Below, one piece after another: positions 1 to 4,497 of a stretch of DNA of 8,846 nt (the stretch's first letter is position 1; the number at the start of each line of letters is the position of its first letter). Under the pieces are notes generated by a model. That model did no database searches. It saw only the letters and a list, made by a program, of their open reading frames with translations, and was not told where the DNA came from. The stretch comes from Methanosphaera sp. rholeuAM130 (lineage in GTDB: Archaea; Methanobacteriota; Methanobacteria; Methanobacteriales; Methanobacteriaceae): positions 1-8,846 of the forward strand of contig MUZY01000163.1 of NCBI GenBank assembly GCA_003266065.1, given 5' to 3'. The position numbers and the translations under genes are program-made.

Positions 1-13
1 TTTGATTTTTTCA
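1..13 (-). CDS. possible first codons of a minus-strand gene, cut by window edge
   Basis: Read on the minus strand, an ATG at 13-11 begins M-K-K-S and runs off the window after four codons and two bases. Support is indirect. A GATGAT motif lies three bases upstream, one mismatch from the methanogen ribosome site GGTGAT. A TATA-like CTATAAAAAA lies at about 57-48, which would put transcription start near 26 and leave a short leader. In many archaea the gene after srp54-pus10 on the same strand is rpl21e (ribosomal protein L21e), and a short basic start M-K-K-S would be compatible with it. Four codons cannot prove any identity, so this is only a marker for where the next gene may start. Confidence 0.22.
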
Positions 14-52
14 TCTTATCATCTCATTTTTGTTAATAGAATGTATTTTTTT

Positions 53-115
53 ATAGGTTTTACAGTTGTGATTATAATTATAGGTTTTCAGGTTTAATCA
101 CATCTCTATAGGTTT
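53..115. repeat. three phased ATAGGTTT elements
   Basis: Exact copies of ATAGGTTT lie at 53-60, 80-87 and 108-115, with start-to-start distances of 27 and 28 bp. A fourth exact copy is at 273-280. On the minus strand the motif reads AAACCTAT, and the copy at 53-60 runs into a TATA-like box (CTATAAAAAA). The even spacing next to a possible promoter suggests an operator array or repeated TATA-like boxes; chance in AT-rich DNA is the alternative. Confidence 0.45.
67..102. repeat. 8-bp inverted repeat TGTGATTA/TAATCACA
   Basis: The arms TGTGATTA (67-74) and TAATCACA (95-102) are exact reverse complements separated by 20 bases that contain one ATAGGTTT element. It could be a regulator site or a hairpin; no function is shown. 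Confidence 0.4.
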
Positions 116-254
116 TTATTAGCTACATTAATCAGTACTAATTATTATATAATTCCATAAAATGTTATTTCTTCTATTACTATTCTTTTAGAGCTAGAAA
201 AGAATATTTAAAATTATAAACATAGTTTTTTCCTTTATAATCCATCAAATAGTG

Positions 255-304
255 TATCACATATTTCTATTAATAGGTTTCATATAGAAAAATAATGTGT
301 GATA
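255..304. repeat. nested inverted repeat around the fourth ATAGGTTT
   Basis: The outer arms are TATCACA (255-261) and TGTGATA (298-304). The inner arms are TTTCTAT (264-270) and ATAGAAA (284-290). The loop contains the fourth ATAGGTTT copy. The outer arm repeats the TGTGAT core seen in the repeat at 67-102. The two halves are offset by an uneven internal loop (2 versus 7 bases), so this is a weak structure. Confidence 0.3.
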
Positions 305-387
305 AAACAAGATTATAGTCTATGTTTTAATATTGTATAATATATATCAATTTTATAGTTTATAAGTATATCTATATTTTTTGTGAT

Positions 388-423
388 AAAAAAAGTTAGA
401 ATATCTTTATTAAAATAAAGATA
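388..423 (-). terminator. hairpin plus oligo-T terminator of pus10
   Basis: On the minus strand, starting 7 bases after the pus10 stop codon, there is a 9-bp perfect stem (arms 415-423 and 402-410, four-base loop). It is followed, after a short spacer, by seven consecutive T (394-388). Oligo-T tracts alone can terminate archaeal RNA polymerase; the stem adds support. Confidence 0.6.
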
Positions 424-430
424 AATGGAT

Positions 431-1633
431 TTATTCCGGAATATGAACCTTCAAGACATCCAACTGACTGCATATTGCTTTTTTATTTGTTATACCGCTA
501 ACGCTAGGGATTGTGCGTCCATCATCTCCGGAAATCAATTCTTTAATATAGAGTCCGCCCTGACACTTGATTGTCAATATAATATTTTTACTGTCTATGC
601 GTTCTGCCTCGATTTTATCAATGCTACGAGTACGCACTAGATCTGCACGTCTTCTCTGGACTCTTATGGGTGTTCTCTGGTTGATTATGTGAAGATTTTC
701 AATTTTTCTAATATCTTCACTTGTTACGCCCCTATCAAATGTGGCTATAGCCCGGTATATCTTATAGCTTTCGGTTGAACTGTTTTTAATACTGCCGATA
801 CGTTCCCTGTCAGTAAACTTCAAGTCATTGACTTCAATCTTTCCATCACAGTGGCTGTTGATGAGCCTTCTTAAAAACTTAAGGTCTATATTTCTCCTGA
901 ACGGATGCTTGACTTCCATAACGAATGGCCTGCCATCACCCAGCATCAGAACGTCGATGTCCTCCCTACCGGAGCCATGAAACTTCGTGTCATTTCCCTT
1001 GGTCATAGGCAATACCTGACCGGCAATTAAGCCTTCCACGGTATCCTGATATTGCTGGCCGGTATTGTTACATTCTTCACATCCCCTGCCCTTGCAGTGG
1101 CTGCATGGCCACTTGGTCTGTGGAATGCCACGCATCATTTTACGGTACTTTCCCTCAATGAACAATGGATTGGTATCAATAAATACGTTCACGTTGGATA
1201 CTTCAGGATAAGGGCTGTTATTGAATGGAGAATCCTTGATTTTGAGCATTATGACGACATCAGGATGTTGGAATTCTATTTTCTTATTCATCTTCTTTGC
1301 AATCAAGACTCCGATGTCACGCTTGAGGTGATGGTTGATGTCATCGCGGCCATTATATTTCAAACGCTTGTATGCCTTCTTTTCTTGTTTAAGTAACTTT
1401 TTACTATTTATTTGACAAGCCATTATAAACGAATCAAAGTCCACGTCCAATATCCTGATTTTATGTTTGACAAGAGCAAATATCGCATCTTCCATTAAGA
1501 GAAGATTGTTGCAGATACTGCAGTGCTCGTTGTCACGTATTAGCCTCACGTCGGCACTTCTTCTTTTCTCGGGATTTTTATAGATTCTTGAACGACACTT
1601 ATGGCATATGGCAAAATCATCTTCTTCTTTCAT
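431..1633 (-). CDS. pus10: tRNA pseudouridine synthase Pus10 (archaeal type)
   Basis: A 400-residue protein of normal family length. In archaea Pus10 makes pseudouridine at position 55, and often also 54, in the T-loop of tRNAs, replacing bacterial TruB in that role. N-terminal zinc-binding pairs are visible (C10-x2-C13 and C38-x2-C41), then a THUMP-like RNA-binding region. A second zinc knuckle follows with C177, C180, C185 and C188 in a CxxCxGxGCxxC pattern, then the catalytic core SGREDIDV with the likely catalytic aspartate D225. Later conserved blocks are K-I-Y-R-A (Y293), RTPIRVQRRRAD (320-331) and GGLYIKELISGDDGR (359-373). No key residue is missing. The ATG start lies 9 codons before the first zinc cysteine. 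It has no recognisable Shine-Dalgarno site, and a TATA-like box lies 24 bases upstream, which suggests a leaderless or nearly leaderless mRNA. It lies downstream of pyk on the same strand, 305 bp away, with an apparent terminator behind it. Confidence 0.96.
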   Translation of the reverse strand: MKEEDDFAICHKCRSRIYKNPEKRRSADVRLIRDNEHCSICNNLLLMEDAIFALVKHKIRILDVDFDSFIMACQINSKKLLKQEKKAYKRLKYNGRDDINHHLKRDIGVLIAKKMNKKIEFQHPDVVIMLKIKDSPFNNSPYPEVSNVNVFIDTNPLFIEGKYRKMMRGIPQTKWPCSHCKGRGCEECNNTGQQYQDTVEGLIAGQVLPMTKGNDTKFHGSGREDIDVLMLGDGRPFVMEVKHPFRRNIDLKFLRRLINSHCDGKIEVNDLKFTDRERIGSIKNSSTESYKIYRAIATFDRGVTSEDIRKIENLHIINQRTPIRVQRRRADLVRTRSIDKIEAERIDSKNIILTIKCQGGLYIKELISGDDGRTIPSVSGITNKKAICSQLDVLKVHIPE

Positions 1634-1938
1634 GTTTTAAACTCATTTATTGTTAATATTATATATTGGCATAATCTCTAATTAATTATTGCATCAATGC
1701 CCTTGATTTTCTTATAAAGAAATGTAATGTTCAAACACATTTTCAACAGCCACGGATATGAAATAATACTCAATGTGATTGATTGCAATGAAAGATGTTA
1801 ATAATTATCTTATCTTATAAAATAAGTGTTGCTTTTGCGTTAGAGGATATTATTGGCATGTTTTTTGTCGGGTGATGTAACAAAAGATTAATATCGGGGA
1901 AATGTTCAAATTAAAACACATCCTCTTATATATTATTT
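1634..1938. other. intergenic region between pyk and pus10
   Basis: This 305-bp stretch holds no convincing gene. It contains a TATA-like box for pus10 near its left end and two pairs of exact short direct repeats: TATTGGCAT at 1664-1672 and 1851-1859, and AATGTTCAAA at 1726-1735 and 1901-1910. I see no clear oligo-T terminator for pyk on the minus strand, so some pyk transcripts might continue into pus10. Confidence 0.55.
1658..1667 (-). promoter_or_regulatory. TATA-like box of pus10
   Basis: On the minus strand AATATATAAT lies 24 bases upstream of the pus10 ATG. Archaeal transcription normally starts about 22-27 bases after the box, so the transcript would begin at or just before the start codon. 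The surrounding AT-richness makes a chance match possible. Confidence 0.5.
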
Positions 1939-3342
1939 TTAGATTTCCACTATTCTTAAGGCATTGGTTTTTCTGGTTTTGCCTAATGGAAATCCACCCG
2001 TAACTATAATCAAATCTCCCTTCTTCAAATCAAATACCTTTTGTGCAATATTCCTGGAAGTTTCAACCATTTCATCAGTATTTTCATATATGCATGTTGT
2101 TATGGGTTTGACGCCGAAGTTCAACATGACTTTCTCCGTAATGTGATTGGATGGACAGCAGGCCAGTATCGGGGAGTTTGGTCTTAAGTTACTGATCTTC
2201 TGTGCCGCAAATCCGGTCATTGTAGGCGTGACTATCACTTTGATGTCGGAGTATTCGACGGCATCCACGACCAATTTGGCAATGGTATCGCTGTTGGTTA
2301 TAGTTCCCATGTATGATATATGTTTCGTGTAGTCGATGGTTGATTCAATGTATTCGCATATTTTGCTCATAACTGCAACTGATTCTATGGGATATTTTCC
2401 GACTGTAGTTTCCCCTGATAGCATTACGCAGTCCGTTCCATCGAATATTGCATTGGCTATATCCGATACTTCAGCCCTTGTCGGTCTTGGATTTTCATAC
2501 ATCGATGCCAGCATTTCGGTAGCTACAATTGCAAACTTGCCTTTTTGTCTGCATTTTCGGATAATGTCCTTCTGCAGTATCGGCAACTCCTCCAACGGAA
2601 CGTTTACTCCAAGGTCGCCCCTGGCTACCATAATGCCATCTGATTCATCAATTATTTCATTTATATTCTCGATACCCCTCAAACTTTCAATCTTTGATAT
2701 GATAAGTGCATCTCCACCCGATTCTTCAATGATTTTGCGTGCTTGCATCACGTCCTCCTTTGAGTTTACAAAGGATAATGCCAAATAATCACAGGCATGT
2801 TTTGCCGCAAAGGCAATGTCCCTTTTATCCACTTCACTCATAAACGTTAGGTTCAAATCAACTCCGGGGATGTTGATTGTTTTGTTGTTCTGAATCTTGC
2901 CGCTACCCAGGGATTTTAATTCAACGTAATCTGCTGTCTTTTTTGTGACTTCCAGTTCAAGCAGGGCATTGTCTATAAGTACCCTGTCGCCTACTTCGAT
3001 AAAGTCAATCGCTTCGCTGTGGTTTACCCCGAATTCATTTTCGCTACCTAGTATGCAACTTTTGCTCATCCTTATCGTGTCACCTTTTTTAAGGCTAACG
3101 CCTCCATCCTTAAATTTCAGTGTTCTGAATTCTGGTCCCTTGGTGTCATACATGATGGCTATGGGAACATTGGTTATTTTACGTACTTCTCTGATAACCT
3201 CTACGGTTTTTAACATGTCTTCTTCTGTTGCATGGCTAAGGTTAATGCGTGCACAATCCATTCCGCTGTTAACCATTTTGCACATAACCTCTACTGAGTC
3301 ACTTGCCGGACCGATACTGCATATTATTTTCGTTTTTTTCAT
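1939..3342 (-). CDS. pyk: pyruvate kinase
   Basis: A 467-residue pyruvate kinase, full length for the compact prokaryotic form. It transfers phosphate from phosphoenolpyruvate to ADP, giving pyruvate and ATP, the last step of glycolysis, in the cytoplasm. The A domain begins TKIICSIGPAS, with substrate residues R32, N34 and S36. The lid (B) domain spans about 75-165. The catalytic lysine is K217 (ISKIES), the metal ligands are E219 and D243 (MVARGDLG), the conserved threonine is T275 (ATEML), and MLSGET is at 307-312. The C domain is about 345-467. The motif DTKGPEFRT has E71, with T67, K68 and T74 in the pattern known for potassium-dependent pyruvate kinases, unlike potassium-independent forms that carry lysine at the glutamate position. 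The ATG at 3342 immediately precedes the conserved start; upstream GGGATG is a weak ribosome site. It is divergent from the small gene at 3903, and its promoter region carries long inverted repeats. Confidence 0.98.
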   Translation of the reverse strand: MKKTKIICSIGPASDSVEVMCKMVNSGMDCARINLSHATEEDMLKTVEVIREVRKITNVPIAIMYDTKGPEFRTLKFKDGGVSLKKGDTIRMSKSCILGSENEFGVNHSEAIDFIEVGDRVLIDNALLELEVTKKTADYVELKSLGSGKIQNNKTINIPGVDLNLTFMSEVDKRDIAFAAKHACDYLALSFVNSKEDVMQARKIIEESGGDALIISKIESLRGIENINEIIDESDGIMVARGDLGVNVPLEELPILQKDIIRKCRQKGKFAIVATEMLASMYENPRPTRAEVSDIANAIFDGTDCVMLSGETTVGKYPIESVAVMSKICEYIESTIDYTKHISYMGTITNSDTIAKLVVDAVEYSDIKVIVTPTMTGFAAQKISNLRPNSPILACCPSNHITEKVMLNFGVKPITTCIYENTDEMVETSRNIAQKVFDLKKGDLIIVTGGFPLGKTRKTNALRIVEI

Positions 3343-3393
3343 TTCCTACATCCCAAATAACCTTTTTTTTAATTTATTATGATAAAATACTGC

Positions 3394-3444
3394 TTATTAT
3401 AAGATATAAAGTTTTTATTTTTAAGTATGAATATCTTATAATAA
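3394..3444. promoter_or_regulatory. 14-bp perfect inverted repeat over the pyk promoter
   Basis: The arm TTATTATAAGATAT (3394-3407) is repeated exactly in reverse complement at 3431-3444, with a 23-bp spacer. The proximal arm overlaps the pyk TATA box. An extra half-site ATATCTTA follows at 3444-3451, so AATATCTTA is also directly repeated 13 bp apart (3430 and 3443). A protein bound here would compete with TATA-binding protein. Chance in AT-rich DNA cannot be excluded without a shuffled-sequence test. Confidence 0.5.
3401..3410 (-). promoter_or_regulatory. TATA box of pyk
   Basis: On the minus strand the sequence reads TTTATATCTT, one base from the methanogen consensus TTTATATA in its first eight positions. 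It is preceded by an A-rich stretch that could serve as the TFB recognition element. Transcription would start near 3380, giving a leader of about 38 bases before the ATG at 3342. Confidence 0.65.
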
Positions 3445-3455
3445 TATCTTAACAG

Positions 3456-3510
3456 CTATTCATAACTATATATTATTATTATAAAATGCACTATTTAAGA
3501 TTATGAATAG
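3456..3510. repeat. 10-bp perfect inverted repeat upstream of pyk
   Basis: CTATTCATAA (3456-3465) and TTATGAATAG (3501-3510) are exact reverse complements, 35 bp apart. The pair lies just upstream of the inverted repeat that covers the pyk TATA box. It could be a distal operator pair or simply the product of AT-rich composition. Confidence 0.4.
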
Positions 3511-3706
3511 TATTTTCAAATCTTGATGATTATTGTTATATATTTACTGCATTTTTTCTGTGCAAATTTTTTGAGCTTTAATTAGTCTAAGATTATAGGT
3601 AATTTTATCATGCAATTCGCTTATAAATATTTTTTCATTACATCAGCCAAGTCATTTGATTGAAAAATCCATGAATTGAATCTTAATGATTTTTTATATA
3701 TTTTTC

Positions 3707-3726
3707 AAAATGATTATAATCATTTT
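3707..3726. promoter_or_regulatory. 20-bp perfect palindrome, candidate operator
   Basis: AAAATGATTA is followed directly by its exact reverse complement, with no spacer, centred at 3716/3717. An outer pair ATCTTAA (3680-3686) and TTAAGAT (3725-3731) overlaps it. The palindrome lies about 85 bp before the TATA box of the small gene and about 300 bp from that of pyk. Spacer-free palindromes of this length are typical of dimeric regulator sites; no regulator gene is in the window. Confidence 0.45.
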
Positions 3727-3782
3727 AAGATCATTGATAGATTATTTTATTAAATGAAACGATTAAAAATACTAATTTTTCG

Positions 3783-3842
3783 CCGATTTTAGGTATTATC
3801 TATAGAAAAGTTTATATTAACTTTGATACCAATACTAATCGG
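3783..3842. promoter_or_regulatory. bulged inverted repeat bracketing the small-gene TATA box
   Basis: CCGATT (3783-3788) pairs with AATCGG (3837-3842), and GTATT (3793-3797) pairs with AATAC (3831-3835). The core promoter of the small gene lies between the arms, and the right arm falls at the predicted transcription start. The arms are GC-richer than the rest of the region. The uneven spacing of the two blocks argues against a simple symmetric operator. Confidence 0.35.
3811..3819 (+). promoter_or_regulatory. TATA box of the 76-residue gene
   Basis: TTTATATTA is preceded by the purine-rich AGAAAAG (3804-3810), as expected for an archaeal TFB element plus TATA box. Transcription should start near 3840, giving a leader of about 60 bases. 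Confidence 0.7.
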
Positions 3843-3892
3843 AGACAAAATAATATAGAGAAAAAATATAAAAAAAGAATTAATCATAACCT

Positions 3893-3898
3893 GGTGAT
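3893..3898 (+). promoter_or_regulatory. ribosome binding site that decides the small-gene start
   Basis: GGTGAT is a perfect match to the anti-Shine-Dalgarno end of archaeal 16S rRNA and lies four bases before ATG 3903. An in-frame GTG at 3894 lies inside this motif, so it is not the start. Confidence 0.8.
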
Positions 3899-3902
3899 AA
3901 TT

Positions 3903-4133
3903 ATGGGATTATTAGATATCATATTAGGAAATAAAACAGACAAAACCGAATTATTGGATTACTTTAAAAATCATGAGTTGTATTCTCAACTTACTCCCGA
4001 TGGAGTCAGGAAAATTCGAGGCAACATACAAAGCGGCAGTCTCAAAAAGAAATCGCAAATAGACAAATCAGTCAGAATGCTTGTCAAAACAAACAGGCAT
4101 ACCAAAGACAAGTATGGCAAAACATACTTCTAA
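3903..4133 (+). CDS. small basic protein of unknown function, 76 residues
   Basis: I do not recognise this protein. It is supported as a real gene by a good TATA box with a purine-rich upstream element, a perfect GGTGAT ribosome site four bases before the ATG, and a complete reading frame. The N-terminus MGLLDIILG is short and hydrophobic with one acidic residue, too short for a membrane span or signal peptide but possibly an amphipathic membrane-touching helix. From residue about 36 onward the chain is strongly basic: overall 12 lysines and 4 arginines against 8 acidic residues, net about +8. It has no cysteine, so no zinc site. Nucleic acid or anionic surface binding is possible but is inference only. 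It stands between divergent pyk and the glycosyltransferase, in its own transcription unit. Confidence 0.75.
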   Translation: MGLLDIILGNKTDKTELLDYFKNHELYSQLTPDGVRKIRGNIQSGSLKKKSQIDKSVRMLVKTNRHTKDKYGKTYF

Positions 4134-4156
4134 GAATGGGGATTTATTGAAGTAAG

Positions 4157-4183
4157 TATAATATCGTCATTATCGATATTATA
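4157..4183 (+). repeat. hairpin just after the small gene, 10-bp stem
   Basis: A perfect 10-bp stem (arms 4157-4166 and 4174-4183) with a seven-base loop begins 23 bases after the stop codon of the 76-residue gene. No T-tract follows, so it may protect or process the 3' end rather than act as a classic terminator. Confidence 0.5.
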
Positions 4184-4188
4184 AATGT

Positions 4189-4211
4189 TGGATGGGTTAA
4201 CTGCCTATCCA
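4189..4211 (+). repeat. second hairpin, 8-bp stem
   Basis: The arms TGGATGGG (4189-4196) and CCTATCCA (4204-4211) pair over eight positions with one G-U pair and a seven-base loop. It follows the previous hairpin after five bases, forming a tandem. Confidence 0.45.
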
Positions 4212-4265
4212 TAAACCCCTTTAAACAATTTGGCCAATCATATATAACTAATTTCAACGATTTAC

Positions 4266-4293
4266 TTTAGGATTATGTAATCATAATCTTAAA
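4266..4293 (+). repeat. third hairpin, 12-bp stem with four-base loop
   Basis: Arms 4266-4277 and 4282-4293 pair over 12 positions, with one G-U pair if transcribed rightward, around the loop TAAT. This is the most compact stem in the window. No T-tract follows on either strand, so it does not look like a plain terminator. Confidence 0.55.
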
Positions 4294-4442
4294 AACAATA
4301 AGCTCCAACGTCTTGTTTTCACTTCGCATAATCTTTGAATTCAAAACGTCATGTCAGTCGATTGTCTTGAACCTTCGCTTTTAATCATTCCCATGACACA
4401 TGATAGTATTGGATTGTTATTACCCACCTCAACCGATTTTTT
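4270..4442 (+). ncRNA. candidate small RNA (or gene remnant)
   Basis: A TATA-like CATATATAA at 4239-4247 would place a transcription start near 4270, inside or just before the 12-bp hairpin. A T6 tract at 4437-4442 could end the transcript at about 170 bases. The interval has raised GC content, which in AT-rich archaea is a classic sign of structured RNA, and an internal direct repeat. No known RNA family is recognised, and the strand is a guess. A decayed gene would explain the composition equally well. Confidence 0.25.
4310..4386. repeat. degenerate direct repeat GTCTTG...CTTCGC...AATC
   Basis: The ordered blocks GTCTTG, CTTCGC and AATC occur at 4310-4333 and again at 4364-4386, 54 bases apart, with slightly different internal spacing (24 versus 23 bases). 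The 12-bp palindrome TTTGAATTCAAA (4334-4345) directly follows the first copy. Confidence 0.45.
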
Positions 4443-4448
4443 AAAATA

Positions 4449-4457
4449 TTATATATT
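4449..4457 (+). promoter_or_regulatory. TATA box of the glycosyltransferase gene
   Basis: TTATATATT lies about 45 bases before the GTG start and would start transcription near 4480, leaving a leader of roughly 18 bases containing GTGGGAT. A T6 tract lies just before the box and may insulate it from upstream transcription. Confidence 0.6.
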
Positions 4458-4497
4458 ATTTTAAATAAATAATCAATTATTATAAACAAGTGGGATA

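Larger units (their letters stand above)
1..430. other. AT-rich intergenic region downstream of pus10
   Basis: There is no gene of useful length here on either strand. The DNA is strongly AT-rich and lies beyond the pus10 stop codon. It contains a hairpin/oligo-T terminator close to pus10, two inverted repeats, four copies of ATAGGTTT and, at the extreme left edge, what may be the promoter and start codon of another minus-strand gene. Each is listed separately. Confidence 0.7.
3343..3902. other. divergent control region between pyk and the small gene
   Basis: No gene is supported in this 560-bp region. It is very AT-rich (11 G or C among the 60 bases 3481-3540) and holds one promoter for each flanking gene. 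It also contains an unusual density of inverted repeats: a 14-bp perfect pair at 3394-3444, a 10-bp perfect pair at 3456-3510, a 20-bp perfect palindrome at 3707-3726 and a bulged pair at 3783-3842. The length, well beyond what two archaeal promoters need, and these repeats suggest regulator binding sites. Confidence 0.6.
4134..4497. other. intergenic region with hairpins and a GC-elevated island
   Basis: No protein-coding gene is supported in these 364 bp. The left part holds three hairpins (4157-4183, 4189-4211, 4266-4293). From about 4296 to 4435 base composition rises to coding-like GC (54 G or C in 140 bases by hand count), unlike the neighbouring intergenic DNA. The right end holds a T6 tract (4437-4442) and the promoter of the glycosyltransferase gene. 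Confidence 0.6.

Noticed and set aside
53..280. Possible CRISPR array from the ATAGGTTT copies
   Set aside because: The repeat is only eight bases, the fourth copy is 165 bp away, and spacing of 27-28 bp is too short for a repeat plus spacer.
1052..1396. 114-residue plus-strand frame inside pus10
   Set aside because: It lies entirely opposite a fully conserved Pus10 coding region and has no start signals.
1727..1801. 24-codon plus-strand reading frame in the pyk-pus10 gap
   Set aside because: It has no ribosome site or promoter and no recognisable protein features; it fits chance in AT-rich DNA.
1902..2003. 33-codon hydrophobic plus-strand frame antisense to the pyk 3' end
   Set aside because: The GGTGAT at 1871-1876 is about 25 bases from the ATG, and half the frame is the complement of the pyk C-terminus, so it is a shadow.
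2336..2788. 150-residue plus-strand frame inside pyk
   Set aside because: Antisense shadow of the highly conserved pyruvate kinase core; serine-rich composition is typical of such shadows.
3894..3902. GTG start giving a 79-residue small protein
   Set aside because: This GTG is part of the GGTGAT ribosome site; the ATG at 3903 has ideal spacing to it.
4364..4380. Minus-strand GGTTCAAGAC resembling a tRNA T-loop
   Set aside because: The flanking bases cannot form a T-stem and no acceptor, D or anticodon arms are found around it.
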